The notes below the pieces were generated by a model. The model did not search any database and was not told the DNA's origin. It saw only the letters and a list, made by a program, of their open reading frames with translations. 64,000 nucleotides of DNA from Thiotrichales bacterium (GTDB lineage Bacteria > Pseudomonadota > Gammaproteobacteria > Francisellales > CACEW01). Position numbers and translations under genes: made by a program. Below, in pieces: positions 27,929 through 37,444 of this stretch. The DNA lies in contig CANJQG010000005.1 of assembly GCA_947476405.1 (NCBI GenBank), positions 30,652-94,651 of the forward strand, written 5' to 3'. The number at the start of each line of letters is the position of its first letter. Position 1 is the first letter of the stretch.

Positions 27929-28667
27929 AACAGCGCTCATTACCGGTGCATCGAGTGGCATCGGCGCTGCAATTGCAGAAAAATTGGCCGCTTCGGGTGT
28001 CAAGGTGATTTTGGTTGCGCGTCGTCTTGATCGTCTGGAAGCGCTGGCTCAAAAAATTCAGGATCAATATCAAACGCCGGTCTTTATTGCGGAGGGTGAT
28101 ATGCGTCAATCTGAAGCCATGCCTCAGATTTTGCATAGTCTTCCCAAGTTGTTTCGCGAGATTGATATTTTGGTGAACAGCGCTGGATTGGCTGCGGGCC
28201 TAGATCCCATCATCACTGCGGATATTGAAGATTGGGAGCAAATGATCGACACGAATTTCAAAGGCTTGGTTTATGTGACCCGAGCGGTTTTGCCTTTGAT
28301 GCAAGCGCGTGGGTCTGGCCATATTATCAATGTCAGTTCTTTAGCGGGGCATCGTGCTTATCCAGGGGGAAGTGTTTATTGCGCCACAAAAGCAGCCGTC
28401 ACCAGTTTTACCCGCGCTTTAAAATTAGAATGTCAGGGTTTGAATATTCGTGTGACTGATATCGCGCCAGGTATGGTGGAGACTGAATTTAGCGCCGTGC
28501 GGTTTAAAGGGGATGCAGGGCTGGCTAAAAAAGTCTATGCCAATTTGATTCCACTCTCTGCAGAAGACGTGGCTGATGCGATGCATTATGCCTTGACTCG
28601 GCCTGCGCATATGACTATTTCTGAGATGGTGATCGTCGCAAATGATCAGGCCATTCAGTTGGTATAA
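27915..28667 (+). CDS. SDR-family NAD(P)-dependent oxidoreductase, YdfG-like
   Basis: A 250-residue short-chain dehydrogenase. TALITGASSGIGAAIAEKLA binds the cofactor, ILVNSAG follows, and the catalytic set is S in INVSSLAG with YCATKAAV. The sequence resembles YdfG, which oxidises 3-hydroxy acids and serine with NADP+. ATGs at 27909 and 27915 and a GTG at 27906 are all possible starts; 27915 gives the standard N-terminus. It overlaps bamE. Confidence 0.83.
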   Translation: MLQAKTALITGASSGIGAAIAEKLAASGVKVILVARRLDRLEALAQKIQDQYQTPVFIAEGDMRQSEAMPQILHSLPKLFREIDILVNSAGLAAGLDPIITADIEDWEQMIDTNFKGLVYVTRAVLPLMQARGSGHIINVSSLAGHRAYPGGSVYCATKAAVTSFTRALKLECQGLNIRVTDIAPGMVETEFSAVRFKGDAGLAKKVYANLIPLSAEDVADAMHYALTRPAHMTISEMVIVANDQAIQLV

Positions 28668-28676
28668 GTGGGCCTC

Positions 28677-28970
28677 TTATTTAAAATAAATACTCAGAGC
28701 CTGGCGGAGGGGGGTTAAATCTTCTTCATGGCGCAGCAATTTTCCAATGTATTGAACCTGGCGTTTAAGTGCGCCTTGACGCATCGGTTTGGCTTCAATA
28801 ATGCATTTGAGTGCCTCTTCGGAGAGCGGTAGTTTTTTCAAAATTTGGGGATTGAGATTCACCATTTTTCGGCCCAATTCTAGAATTTCCAAGGCATCCC
28901 GCTTGAGTTGCGATTTGCTGGGACCTGAAAATTCTTCCTCATCTTCCTGTTCGTGTTCGCGTTTTTTCAT
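28677..28970 (-). CDS. darP: DarP (YjgA/DUF615) family protein, N-terminal half only
   Basis: A 97-residue protein. GPSKSQLKRDALEILELGRK, LPLSEEALKCIIEA and GALKRQVQYIGKLLRHE match the first half of DarP/YjgA, a 50S ribosomal-subunit assembly factor normally around 180 residues. The protein stops just after PLRQAL, so the C-terminal helical region is missing. An acidic N-terminus (EHEQEDEEE) is typical. Start: ATG 28970 with GGAGG ahead and an ATGA overlap with bcp. No continuation is evident in the ten bases before the SDR gene, so this is either a natural short form or a truncated gene. Confidence 0.75.
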   Translation of the reverse strand: MKKREHEQEDEEEFSGPSKSQLKRDALEILELGRKMVNLNPQILKKLPLSEEALKCIIEAKPMRQGALKRQVQYIGKLLRHEEDLTPLRQALSIYFK

Positions 28971-29431
28971 AGAGCCTCCAACACTTTTTTGACATGGCCC
29001 AAGACATTGACTTTTCGCCACTCTTTTGCAAGTTGGCCTGCTGGGTTGATGATGAAAGTACTTCGTTCGATGCCTTTATATTTTTTTCCAAAAAGGCTTT
29101 TGTCTTTTAAGACCCCAAAATGCTGGCAGAGTATTGTTTCTGAATCAATAATTAAGTCAAAAGGAAGGCAATATTTTTCACGGAATTTGTGATGACTGGC
29201 TTCTGTATCTTTCGAGACGCCGAAGATGATTGCATTTTTAGCTTGAAATTCAGCAAGATGATCTCGAAAACCTTTGGCCTCAATCGTGCAACCCGGTGTG
29301 TCGTCTTTGGGGTAGAAATAAAGGATGACTGTTTGACCTGCAAAGTCAGAAAAAGTATGTGTTTGGCCGCTGGTGGTTTTGAATGAAATCGTGGGAATGG
29401 GATCGCCGATTTTGAGGGGTTCTTCTGACAT
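28967..29431 (-). CDS. bcp: Thiol peroxidase Bcp (peroxiredoxin Q)
   Basis: A 154-residue peroxiredoxin that reduces hydroperoxides. PKDDTPGCTIEAKGFRD holds the peroxidatic Cys; the resolving Cys found five residues later in E. coli Bcp is a Lys here, so it may work as a 1-Cys enzyme or use the Cys in REKYCLPF. Start: ATG 29431 (MSEEPLKIGDPIP) after GGAAGA; the longer in-frame reading upstream is not needed. It overlaps darP by an ATGA. Confidence 0.9.
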   Translation of the reverse strand: MSEEPLKIGDPIPTISFKTTSGQTHTFSDFAGQTVILYFYPKDDTPGCTIEAKGFRDHLAEFQAKNAIIFGVSKDTEASHHKFREKYCLPFDLIIDSETILCQHFGVLKDKSLFGKKYKGIERSTFIINPAGQLAKEWRKVNVLGHVKKVLEAL

Positions 29432-29527
29432 GGGTCTTCCTATCTTAATTTGATCTGAGTATACGCTATGGCGATTGATTTTGGCAATCGCTATAATGAT
29501 GAATGACTTCAAATATAAGGTTTTTAA

Positions 29528-30262
29528 ATGTACACCAAAAAGCAGGAATTTGTGGCAGAGCTGCTCGGGACCTTATTTATTTTACTGTTTGGTGCCGGTG
29601 TGAACGCAATGGTCGTCCTTTTTAATCTAGGTAGTTATGGGGTGATTACGATCGGCTGGGGGATCGGTGTGTTTTTGGGAATCCTTGTCAGTGTCCGAAT
29701 CAGTGGCGCGCATTTGAATCCGGCGGTGACGTTATCTCTGGTCGTCATCAAGCGTTTTCCGGCTAAAAAAATGTTGCATTATATTCCGGCTCAGATGCTG
29801 GGCGGGTTTCTCGGCGCGGCGCTGGTTTATGCTTTTTATGCGTCTAAGTTTGATTTAGTTGATCCACATCATTTCCATACAGCGGGTATTTTTACGACTT
29901 TTCCTGCTGTGCCTCAATATTGGCCGGGCTTTATGGCTGAGTTAATTGCGACGGCGGTTTTGATGTTTACGATTCTTGCGATTATTGAATATTATGTTCA
30001 AGAAAAATCGGGTTGGTGCGCTCCGCTGATCATTGGGGTTCTGATTGTCGGAATTGGGATGTCCTTAGGGGGAATGCATGGCTATGCGATGAATCCCGCG
30101 CGCGATTTAAGTCCGAGGATTTTTGTTGCCTTGATGGGCTTTCAAAACAATGGTTTAACCCAGGGTTCCTGGATTTGGACCCAGGCTGTGTTCGGTTCTT
30201 TAGTGGGGGGGCCTTTGGGGGCTTTGATTTATGAGTATACGATTGGAGTAAAATCAAGATGA
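29528..30262 (+). CDS. glpF: Glycerol uptake facilitator (aquaglyceroporin)
   Basis: A 244-residue MIP-family channel with six transmembrane segments. Both half-helix motifs are present: [11 protein letters not shown] and [13 protein letters not shown], the Asp after NPAR being typical of glycerol channels rather than water-only aquaporins. It is first in glpF-glpK-glpD and overlaps glpK by ATGA. Confidence 0.92.
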   Translation: MYTKKQEFVAELLGTLFILLFGAGVNAMVVLFNLGSYGVITIGWGIGVFLGILVSVRISGAHLNPAVTLSLVVIKRFPAKKMLHYIPAQMLGGFLGAALVYAFYASKFDLVDPHHFHTAGIFTTFPAVPQYWPGFMAELIATAVLMFTILAIIEYYVQEKSGWCAPLIIGVLIVGIGMSLGGMHGYAMNPARDLSPRIFVALMGFQNNGLTQGSWIWTQAVFGSLVGGPLGALIYEYTIGVKSR

Positions 30263-31752
30263 AAAAATATATCCTCGCCTTAGATCAAGGCACAACGAGT
30301 TCGCGTGCGATTGTCTTTGACCGGGAGGCACAGATTTTAAGTCAGCGACAGCAGGAGTTTACGCAGCATTATCCCCAGCCAGGCTGGGTGGAGCATGATC
30401 CTAATGAAATCTGGCTGACCCAGTTGACCACTGCAAAATTGGCGCTTTCGGCGATCGGTGCGCATCCTGAAGAGGTGGCTGCGATTGGCATTACCAATCA
30501 GCGTGAAACAACAATTGTCTGGGATCGCGATACAGGGCTGCCGATTTATAATGCGATTGTCTGGCAGGATCGGCGTACGAGTGAATGGATTGATGAATTA
30601 AAGGCGCAGGGATTGGCGCCGCTTTTTCAGTCTAAAACAGGATTGGTTCTGGATGCTTATTTTTCGGGGACGAAGCTCAAATGGATTTTGGATCATGTTT
30701 CAGGTGCGCGGGAAAAAGCGCTGAGCGGAAAACTGGCTTTTGGAACGGTTGATAGTTGGATTGTGTGGAATCTCACAAATCGTCGTGAACATGTAACCGA
30801 TGAATCGAATGCATCCAGAACGCTTCTTTTTAATATTCATACAGGCCAGTGGGATCAAGAACTTTTAAAGATACTGGATATTCCTGAGGCGTTATTGCCG
30901 CGGGTGGTCGGCTCTTCAGAGTGTGTAGGCGAAGCCAGTGCCGGTTTGTTTGGCCAACGTATTCCCATTGCGGGCATTGCGGGGGATCAGCAGGCCGCAA
31001 CATTTGGTAATCTCTGCACGCAACCAGGGATGGTTAAAAATACATATGGTACGGGGTGTTTTTTGCTGATGAATACAGGGGGTCAGCCGCGGGATTCTAA
31101 ATGCAATTTATTGAGTACAACAGGCTGGAATATCAAGGGAAAGCGTGATTATTGTTTGGAAGGCAGTGTTTTTATTGGCGGTGCCGTGGTGCAATGGGTT
31201 CGCGATCAAATGAAATTTATCGATGATGCCAACGACATTGAGGCGCTTGCCTTGAGTGTGCCTGATAATGGCGGCGTATTTTTAGTGCCTGCATTTTCAG
31301 GATTGGGCGCGCCGTATTGGGATCAATATGCACGAGGCACGATTTTTGGGTTATCGCGTGGGAGTTCGCAAGCGCATATTGCCCGCGCAGCTTTGGAATC
31401 CATTGCCTTTCAGGTTGCAGACCTGGTTCATGCGATGGAAAAAGATGCAGATCAAAATATTGCGACCTTGCGTGTAGATGGAGGCGCCTGTAAAAATAAT
31501 TTTCTGATGCAGTTTCAGGCTGATATCCTGGACTGTGTGGTTGAACGCCCCCAATGTCTGGAGTTAACGGCCTTAGGCGCAGCTTATCTGGCTGGATTAG
31601 CGGTAGGGTTTTGGAAATCAGAAAAAGACTTAGAAGGCCTTTGGCATCTCGAACGCCGTTTTGAGCCGAATATGAAAGCGGAAGAGCGCAAAGCATTGCT
31701 GGATCGTTGGCATGAAGCTGTTGAGCGGACGCGCGGTTGGATCAAAGCATGA
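30259..31752 (+). CDS. glpK: Glycerol kinase
   Basis: A 497-residue FGGY-family kinase that phosphorylates glycerol with [20 protein letters not shown] begins the first domain; [25 protein letters not shown] and [20 protein letters not shown] [18 protein letters not shown] are diagnostic. Length is as expected. It overlaps glpF upstream and glpD downstream, so the three are probably one transcript. Confidence 0.96.
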   Translation: MKKYILALDQGTTSSRAIVFDREAQILSQRQQEFTQHYPQPGWVEHDPNEIWLTQLTTAKLALSAIGAHPEEVAAIGITNQRETTIVWDRDTGLPIYNAIVWQDRRTSEWIDELKAQGLAPLFQSKTGLVLDAYFSGTKLKWILDHVSGAREKALSGKLAFGTVDSWIVWNLTNRREHVTDESNASRTLLFNIHTGQWDQELLKILDIPEALLPRVVGSSECVGEASAGLFGQRIPIAGIAGDQQAATFGNLCTQPGMVKNTYGTGCFLLMNTGGQPRDSKCNLLSTTGWNIKGKRDYCLEGSVFIGGAVVQWVRDQMKFIDDANDIEALALSVPDNGGVFLVPAFSGLGAPYWDQYARGTIFGLSRGSSQAHIARAALESIAFQVADLVHAMEKDADQNIATLRVDGGACKNNFLMQFQADILDCVVERPQCLELTALGAAYLAGLAVGFWKSEKDLEGLWHLERRFEPNMKAEERKALLDRWHEAVERTRGWIKA

Positions 31753-33254
31753 TAAAACAGTATGAAGTGCTTATTATTGGTGGCGGTGCAACTGGTCTTG
31801 GTTGTGCGGTCGAGTCAGTCACGCGTGGCTATCAAACCCTATTGCTCGAAGCGCATGATTATGGAAAAGGAACCTCCTCCAAATCAACCAAGCTGGTGCA
31901 TGGCGGGATCCGCTATCTGGCTAATTTTGATTTTGCCTTAGTCCAGGAAGGTCTGGAGGAGCGGTATTATTTTCTAAAGAATGCGCCACATCTTGCCCGT
32001 GCACAGACTTACCTGATTCCATTTCATAATTTATTTGAGAAAATTCAATATCATATTGGAATTTGGCTGTATGATTTTTTAGCTAAAAAACTTAAAATTG
32101 GCTCAAGTCGTTTTTTATCAAAACGAGAGGCCCTGAAAGAAGCGCCCGATATGAATCCGCACCATATTTGTGGAGGGGGGATTTATTACGATGGACAGTT
32201 TGATGATACCCGCATGCTGATTACCTTGTTGAAAACATTCGAGTCTCTGGGTGGGGTTGCCTATAATCATCATCCTGTTACTGAATTTATTGAAGAAAAT
32301 GGTAAAATCACAGGCGTAAAAGTGGGTGAACAGTGTTTTTATGCGAAGGTTATCATCAATGCGACGGGTACTTTTACAGATGTGTTATTAAATCTAGCTG
32401 AGCCTGAGATTCCTCACGAAAATGTGACTGCTGCCCAAGGAACACATTTGGTTTTTGATCGAGAGGTCTTTGATTGCAAACATGCTTTGGTGATTCCTAA
32501 AACGATTGATGGCCGGATTTTATTTGTTTTGCCTTGGCATAATAAGGTCTTGGTGGGAACAACAGATATTGAAATGAAAGCGCCCAGCTTAGAGCCTCTG
32601 GCTCAAGAGCAGGAAATCGACTTGATTTTAAATACACTTAATCAATATCTGACGAAGAAAGTCACACGTCAGGATATTCGATCGATTTTTGCAGGGCAGC
32701 GCCCTCTAGTGAAGCCTGCGCATGCTCAAAACACGAAAAGAATTTCACGCAAACATGAAATTCTGATGACCCAAAATGGATTGATCAGCATTGTGGGGGG
32801 TAAGTGGACGATTTATCGCCGTATGGGTCAGGATACGCTTGATTTTGTGATTCATCAGGGTCTGTTGAAAGCGCGCCCTTCGGTGACCCAAAATTATCCT
32901 TTGTTTGGTGCAACCATGACGCCTGCAGACTATCCACTCAGTGTCTATGGCACAGAAATTGAAGCGATCAAAGCGATTCAGCTTGAAATCAATAATGATG
33001 CGTTGATTCATCCGCGCTTGCCCTATTTTCAAGCGGAAGTCATTTATCAGATGCGTCATGAACAGGCAAAAACCCTAGAAGATGTATTAGCTCGAAGGAC
33101 GCGATCTGTTTTTTTAGATGCAGATGCAGCGATTGAGGCGGCTCCTTTGGTGGCAAACTTAATGGCTCAATATTTCAATCAGGATGCAAGGTGGGTTCAA
33201 ATACAGTTGGAAGCATTTTATGACTTTGCGAAGCATTTTAAGCCGGCTCTTTAA
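31749..33254 (+). CDS. glpD: Aerobic glycerol-3-phosphate dehydrogenase
   Basis: A 501-residue FAD enzyme that oxidises glycerol-3-phosphate to DHAP and feeds electrons to ubiquinone at the inner membrane. [18 protein letters not shown] binds [20 protein letters not shown] and [17 protein letters not shown] are family motifs. The start at ATG 31749 overlaps the glpK stop. It completes the glycerol utilisation operon. Confidence 0.95.
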   Translation: MIKQYEVLIIGGGATGLGCAVESVTRGYQTLLLEAHDYGKGTSSKSTKLVHGGIRYLANFDFALVQEGLEERYYFLKNAPHLARAQTYLIPFHNLFEKIQYHIGIWLYDFLAKKLKIGSSRFLSKREALKEAPDMNPHHICGGGIYYDGQFDDTRMLITLLKTFESLGGVAYNHHPVTEFIEENGKITGVKVGEQCFYAKVIINATGTFTDVLLNLAEPEIPHENVTAAQGTHLVFDREVFDCKHALVIPKTIDGRILFVLPWHNKVLVGTTDIEMKAPSLEPLAQEQEIDLILNTLNQYLTKKVTRQDIRSIFAGQRPLVKPAHAQNTKRISRKHEILMTQNGLISIVGGKWTIYRRMGQDTLDFVIHQGLLKARPSVTQNYPLFGATMTPADYPLSVYGTEIEAIKAIQLEINNDALIHPRLPYFQAEVIYQMRHEQAKTLEDVLARRTRSVFLDADAAIEAAPLVANLMAQYFNQDARWVQIQLEAFYDFAKHFKPAL

Positions 33255-33368
33255 TTTAGTCTGGGTGATAGCTATCAATAAAGAGTCAGTTTGAAAATCA
33301 TTAAATGATTGCTTTTGGGGGAGGGGCTGTGCGACAATACTCATTGGAAAAAATCAGTGGATATTTTT

Positions 33369-33989
33369 ATGAGATTAAAGCGGTATAGTTTGATCTGTTT
33401 GGGGCTTATGGCGTGCGCTCCGCTTTGGGCTTCTCAGGATCAAAATGCCGTTTATATTGGGGTGGATGGAGGGTGGTCTCTGCCTTCTCAGTCGCCTTCT
33501 TTGGCGCATTATTCGAGTGGTAATCAGAGTTTGACTTATGGCGGAACTTTAGGGTATCAGATGGTCGTGGGAAAAAATTTGGCGACGAGCGTTGAGACGA
33601 ATTATTCACAGTTTGGTCAGGCGAACTATAGCGGCAATGCTAGTGCAGGAAATGGTTCGGGAAGTTTCAAAAATTCAGCCATTCAGGTTTTGTTGACCGG
33701 CACTTATTTGATGGGTGATGGGTTTAATACCTTCTTGAAAGTCGGGGCGGCGCACGAGCAATCGAGCCTGGATCTTGCCAATAATACGATGGGCGTGGCA
33801 GGCTGGATTCCAGCTGTTGCAGCGGGTTTAGGGTATGAGCTGGTTAAAAACTTTGATCTTTATGCGCAGTATGAGCGCACTTTTGGCGATAATTGGGAAA
33901 ATGCCAGCACCAGCACAGGCGGTGGGCCTGATCATCCTGTTTCACTGAATGTACTAACGATGGGCGTAAATTATACTTTGCCCATTTAG
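33369..33989 (+). CDS. Small outer-membrane beta-barrel protein (OmpA/OprF-like)
   Basis: A 206-residue exported protein. A basic N-terminus and hydrophobic stretch (MRLKRYSLICLGLMACAPLWA) form a signal peptide, followed by alternating strands (AVYIGVDGGWSL, TYGGTLGYQMVVG, AIQVLLTGTYLM, NTFLKVGAAHEQS, PAVAAGLGYELV, FDLYAQYERTFGD) and a terminal LTMGVNYTLPI. This is an eight-stranded barrel pattern. The disrupted gene at 63.2-63.8 kb is a paralogue (shared GTYLMGDGFNTFLKVG-like strand). Start: the ATG before the signal peptide rather than the upstream TTG. Confidence 0.75.
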   Translation: MRLKRYSLICLGLMACAPLWASQDQNAVYIGVDGGWSLPSQSPSLAHYSSGNQSLTYGGTLGYQMVVGKNLATSVETNYSQFGQANYSGNASAGNGSGSFKNSAIQVLLTGTYLMGDGFNTFLKVGAAHEQSSLDLANNTMGVAGWIPAVAAGLGYELVKNFDLYAQYERTFGDNWENASTSTGGGPDHPVSLNVLTMGVNYTLPI

Positions 33990-34044
33990 TGGAGGCTCAA
34001 GTAGGTTTGCTATATTGTCCAGCTGTCGTTTCTAGGGCAATAAA

Positions 34045-34073
34045 ATAAGGCCAGGTGATTGCTCTGGCCTTAT
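34045..34073. terminator. Bidirectional intrinsic terminator (recA / barrel gene)
   Basis: A perfect 10-bp stem (ATAAGGCCAG / CTGGCCTTAT) with a 9-base loop. On the minus strand the stem runs into TTATTTTATT, so it should end recA transcription; on the plus strand the outer-membrane gene ends 56 bases earlier. Confidence 0.8.
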
Positions 34074-34107
34074 TGAATCAATCTGCTAGAACATTGCAAG
34101 CGATTGT

Positions 34108-35148
34108 CTAGTCATCCAGCGCTTTGCTGCCATCGAGAACAGCAGTTAAATCAACCTTTTTATCCATGACTTGTGCACGAATTTTGGCATCGATTTCAAT
34201 TGCAATTTCAGGATGTTCTTTCAAGTAGAGGCGGACATTTTCTTTGCCTTGGCCAATTTTGTTGCCCTGATAACTATACCAGGCGCCGGCTTTTTCAATC
34301 ATATTAAGCTTGACGCCTAAGTCAATGATTTCACCCTCGCGACTGATGCCCTCGCCGTAGAGAATATCAAATTCAGCTTGTTTGAAAGGGGGGGCCACTT
34401 TGTTTTTTACGACTTTGACGCGGGTTTCGCTGCCGACAATTTCTTCGCCATTTTTGATCGCGCCAATGCGACGGATATCCATGCGGACAGAGGCGTAGAA
34501 TTTGAGCGCGTTTCCGCCAGTGGTGGTTTCAGGGTTACCAAACATGACGCCGATTTTCATGCGGATTTGATTGATGAAAATCACCAAAGTATTTGAGCGC
34601 TTGATATTGGCGGTCAATTTGCGTAAGGCTTGTGACATCAAGCGTGCTTGAAGACCCATGTGAGAATCACCCATATCCCCTTCGATTTCGGCTTTGGGCG
34701 TAAGGGCGGCAACGGAATCGATCACCAGCATGTCCACGCCGCCAGAACGGACCAGCATGTCTGCGATTTCAAGGGCTTGTTCGCCAGTATCAGGTTGAGA
34801 GACCAATAAGTCCTCTACCTGTACGCCAATCTTACGTGCATAGCCTAAGTCCAGCGCGTGTTCTGCATCAATAAAGGCTGCGGTGCCACCATTTTTTTGA
34901 CATTGCGCAATGACTTCTAATGTGAGGGTGGTTTTTCCGGAAGATTCAGGGCCATAAATTTCGACAATCCGTCCGCGTGGGAGTCCGCCAATGCCCAGAG
35001 CCAAATCTAATCCGAGTGAGCCTGTTGAAATCACCTGAATATCCTCAACGGGATTGTTATCACCCATGATCATGACAGAGCCTTTTCCAAATTGCTTCTC
35101 GATTTGTGAGAGAGCCGCAGCCAAGGCCTTTTTCTTTTGTTCGTCCAT
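34108..35148 (-). CDS. recA: Recombinase RecA
   Basis: A 346-residue strand-exchange ATPase. Walker A is [11 protein letters not shown], Walker [11 protein letters not shown], and loop L2 includes [19 protein letters not shown]. Length is normal. No recX follows: the next downstream feature is the terminator and the barrel gene. A promoter is visible upstream but no CTGT-N8-ACAG LexA box. Confidence 0.98.
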   Translation of the reverse strand: MDEQKKKALAAALSQIEKQFGKGSVMIMGDNNPVEDIQVISTGSLGLDLALGIGGLPRGRIVEIYGPESSGKTTLTLEVIAQCQKNGGTAAFIDAEHALDLGYARKIGVQVEDLLVSQPDTGEQALEIADMLVRSGGVDMLVIDSVAALTPKAEIEGDMGDSHMGLQARLMSQALRKLTANIKRSNTLVIFINQIRMKIGVMFGNPETTTGGNALKFYASVRMDIRRIGAIKNGEEIVGSETRVKVVKNKVAPPFKQAEFDILYGEGISREGEIIDLGVKLNMIEKAGAWYSYQGNKIGQGKENVRLYLKEHPEIAIEIDAKIRAQVMDKKVDLTAVLDGSKALDD

Positions 35149-35178
35149 TTCATTATCCTTCTGTTTAAAAATTGATTT

Positions 35179-35207
35179 ACTTTACCACAGTAAAACAGAA
35201 TCTTCAA
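35179..35207 (-). promoter_or_regulatory. recA sigma-70 promoter with inverted repeat at -10
   Basis: On the minus strand TTGAAG (-35) and TAAAGT (-10) are 17 bp apart, about 30 bases before the recA ATG. An inverted repeat TTTAC-CACA-GTAAA (35181-35194) overlaps the -10, a possible operator. No canonical LexA box is present. Confidence 0.5.
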
Positions 35208-35278
35208 CTTGCGTCGCCCCCTCTTTTATGATGAGATAGAGGCCTGAAAATACATCATGAATAGGCGAGATTTCGGTT

Positions 35279-37444
35279 ATGATTTTGTTGATCTTTATTC
35301 TCTTGATTGTCCTTTTTGCCTATGCCTGCTTTGGCTTGTGGCCGAATCGAAGTCTGTGGTTTTTGTTGGAGTATTCTAATAAGCAACGTTATCGCATTCA
35401 CTTAGATGGAGCGGACTATCGTCTGGATAATCCCATGACGGTGATTGCGCAGATGCCTTCTTTGAAAATGGCGTGTCTTTTGCGTCGTCTAACCCATTTG
35501 CCTATTTATTGGGTGACAGATCATGCGGTGAGCTCCTCTTTAAAGCGCTTTTTTTTGAAAAAAACGGATATTCACCTGGTCAAAAGCTTTGCGGATATTC
35601 CCAGTGCCCGGCCTGGGCTGACGTTGGTGTCTAGTTATGATGAAAATTTAGTGCATCAAGAATCGGGCGTTCCGATTTGGACGGCCTATCTTTGTGGTGT
35701 GTCTGCCGATAGCCATACCAAAATGCGCTGGATTCACCGTGATTTGCAATTATCTGTCCGGCGTTATCATGCGCATAAAGAAGGAGATTTGCATGTCGCT
35801 TTGCAGCGGCTGTCTGTTTATGCCTGGGAGCGTTATGTCGATAAGCTGCCGTCGATCATTGAATCGTGGCTGGAGCAGTCAAAAGCCTTGGGCGCTCGCC
35901 TTGCTGTGGCGGATTCTACAGGCGCTAAACTGACGCATCATCGTCTGATTACGGCTGTATTGACCTTGCGTTCACGATTTTTTACGATGTTGGCCGCAGA
36001 TACACGTGTGGGGGTCTGTCTGCCTTCCAGTGCGGGAGGTATTACGGTTTTATTGACTTTACTTAGCTTGGGTAAAACGGTCGTCAATTTGAATTATACG
36101 GCTTCGATTGCCTCTTTGCAGGCGGCGATTCAAGAGGCGGGAATTCATCATATTATTACGTCTCGGCGTTTTTTGGATCAGCTGGCCAAAAAAGGTTTTG
36201 AAATTGAAGGCGTATTTGAAGGGGTTGAATTGATTTTTTTAGAAGAAGTCCGCAAGACCATTCAGCAAAAAGAACTCCTTAAAAATTTCCTGATTGCGAA
36301 GTTTTCTCCCGTATCGCTTTTGAAGATGATGCTGGTTAATCCGATTGGTTCGAATCAAGTGGCAACAATTTTATTCAGTAGCGGGAGTGAGGGCAAGCCC
36401 AAAGGGATAGAGCTGACCCATCGCAATATTGTGGGTAATGCGCGTCAAGCTGCAGATGCCTTAGAGGCACGCGCGGATGATGTGATCTTCAGTATTCTGC
36501 CGACCTTTCATGCCTTTGGTTTGACAGCGACGACCTTGTTGCCATTGATTGAGGGGATTACGACCATTTGTCACCCCGATCCAACTGACACGGCGACCAT
36601 CGGGGAATTGGCTAAACAATATAAAGTCAGCATTTTATGTGGGACCTCTACTTTTTTCAGGCTGTATGCTAAAGCCCGTAATTTGCCTGCGGAGGCCTTC
36701 AGAACCTTACGAATCGTTGTTGCAGGTGCGGAGCGTTTGGCGCCGGAAGTGCGGGTTCTGTTTGAAGAAAAGTTTAAAAAAACGATTTATGAAGGCTATG
36801 GTACCACGGAGCTCAGTCCTGTTGCCCATGTTAATCGACCCGATACGGCTCACGAAATTCGCCAAAAAATGGGGACGGTCGGCACCTCTATTGCAGGTTC
36901 GATGGTGCGAATTTTAGATCCTGAAACAGATGAAGAGTTACCGATTGGAGAGTCTGGAATGGTTGTGATTGGTGGCGTGAATGTCATGAAGGGGTATCTT
37001 GATCAACCTGAAAAAACCAATGCTGTGTTGTTATATCATCATGGCATTCGATGGTATAAAACCGGTGATAAGGGTCGTCTAGATCATCAAGGCTTCCTGA
37101 CGATTTTAGATCGCTATTCGCGCTTTGCCAAGCTGGGTGGTGAAATGATTAGTTTAGGCGCCATTGAGCAGCAAATTAATCTCACACTCAATCATGAAGA
37201 AGTGGAGATATTAGCCGTTGCAGTGCCAGATCTCAAAAAGGGCGAGAAAGTCGTCTTGTTGCATGCCGGCCCTTTATCTAGTGATGAAATGGAGACCGTT
37301 GTACGTGAGTCCGCTCTGCCCAACTTGATGCGTCCTGCTGAGTATCAGCATGTAGAAGCGATTCCAAAATTAGGCAGTGGAAAAACTGACTTTGCTAAGG
37401 CTAAGAGGGATTTTTTAAGGCGCAAGACCCACCGTATTTGGTGA
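35279..37444 (+). CDS. Acyl-ACP/AMP-dependent synthetase, Aas-like
   Basis: A 721-residue protein. Residues 1-20 are a membrane anchor. Residues ~40-190 occupy the position of the acyltransferase domain of bifunctional Aas, but no HX4D motif is seen. Residues ~200-721 are an adenylate-forming domain: ILFSSGSEGKPKGIELTH (P-loop), YEGYGTTELSPV, YKTGDKGRLDHQGFLTILDR and GSGKTDFAK with the C-terminal catalytic Lys. Aas recycles lysophospholipids using acyl-ACP. Here the ligase half looks active and the transferase half degenerate or diverged. The 3' end overlaps the convergent repeat-rich gene by 30 bases. Confidence 0.75.
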   Translation: MILLIFILLIVLFAYACFGLWPNRSLWFLLEYSNKQRYRIHLDGADYRLDNPMTVIAQMPSLKMACLLRRLTHLPIYWVTDHAVSSSLKRFFLKKTDIHLVKSFADIPSARPGLTLVSSYDENLVHQESGVPIWTAYLCGVSADSHTKMRWIHRDLQLSVRRYHAHKEGDLHVALQRLSVYAWERYVDKLPSIIESWLEQSKALGARLAVADSTGAKLTHHRLITAVLTLRSRFFTMLAADTRVGVCLPSSAGGITVLLTLLSLGKTVVNLNYTASIASLQAAIQEAGIHHIITSRRFLDQLAKKGFEIEGVFEGVELIFLEEVRKTIQQKELLKNFLIAKFSPVSLLKMMLVNPIGSNQVATILFSSGSEGKPKGIELTHRNIVGNARQAADALEARADDVIFSILPTFHAFGLTATTLLPLIEGITTICHPDPTDTATIGELAKQYKVSILCGTSTFFRLYAKARNLPAEAFRTLRIVVAGAERLAPEVRVLFEEKFKKTIYEGYGTTELSPVAHVNRPDTAHEIRQKMGTVGTSIAGSMVRILDPETDEELPIGESGMVVIGGVNVMKGYLDQPEKTNAVLLYHHGIRWYKTGDKGRLDHQGFLTILDRYSRFAKLGGEMISLGAIEQQINLTLNHEEVEILAVAVPDLKKGEKVVLLHAGPLSSDEMETVVRESALPNLMRPAEYQHVEAIPKLGSGKTDFAKAKRDFLRRKTHRIW

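Noticed and set aside
31217..31696. 159-codon minus-strand open frame inside glpK
   Set aside because: Antisense shadow of a well-conserved kinase; no ribosome binding site or homology.
35149..35278. LexA box upstream of recA
   Set aside because: CTGT and ACAG occur nearby but not with the eight-base spacing required.
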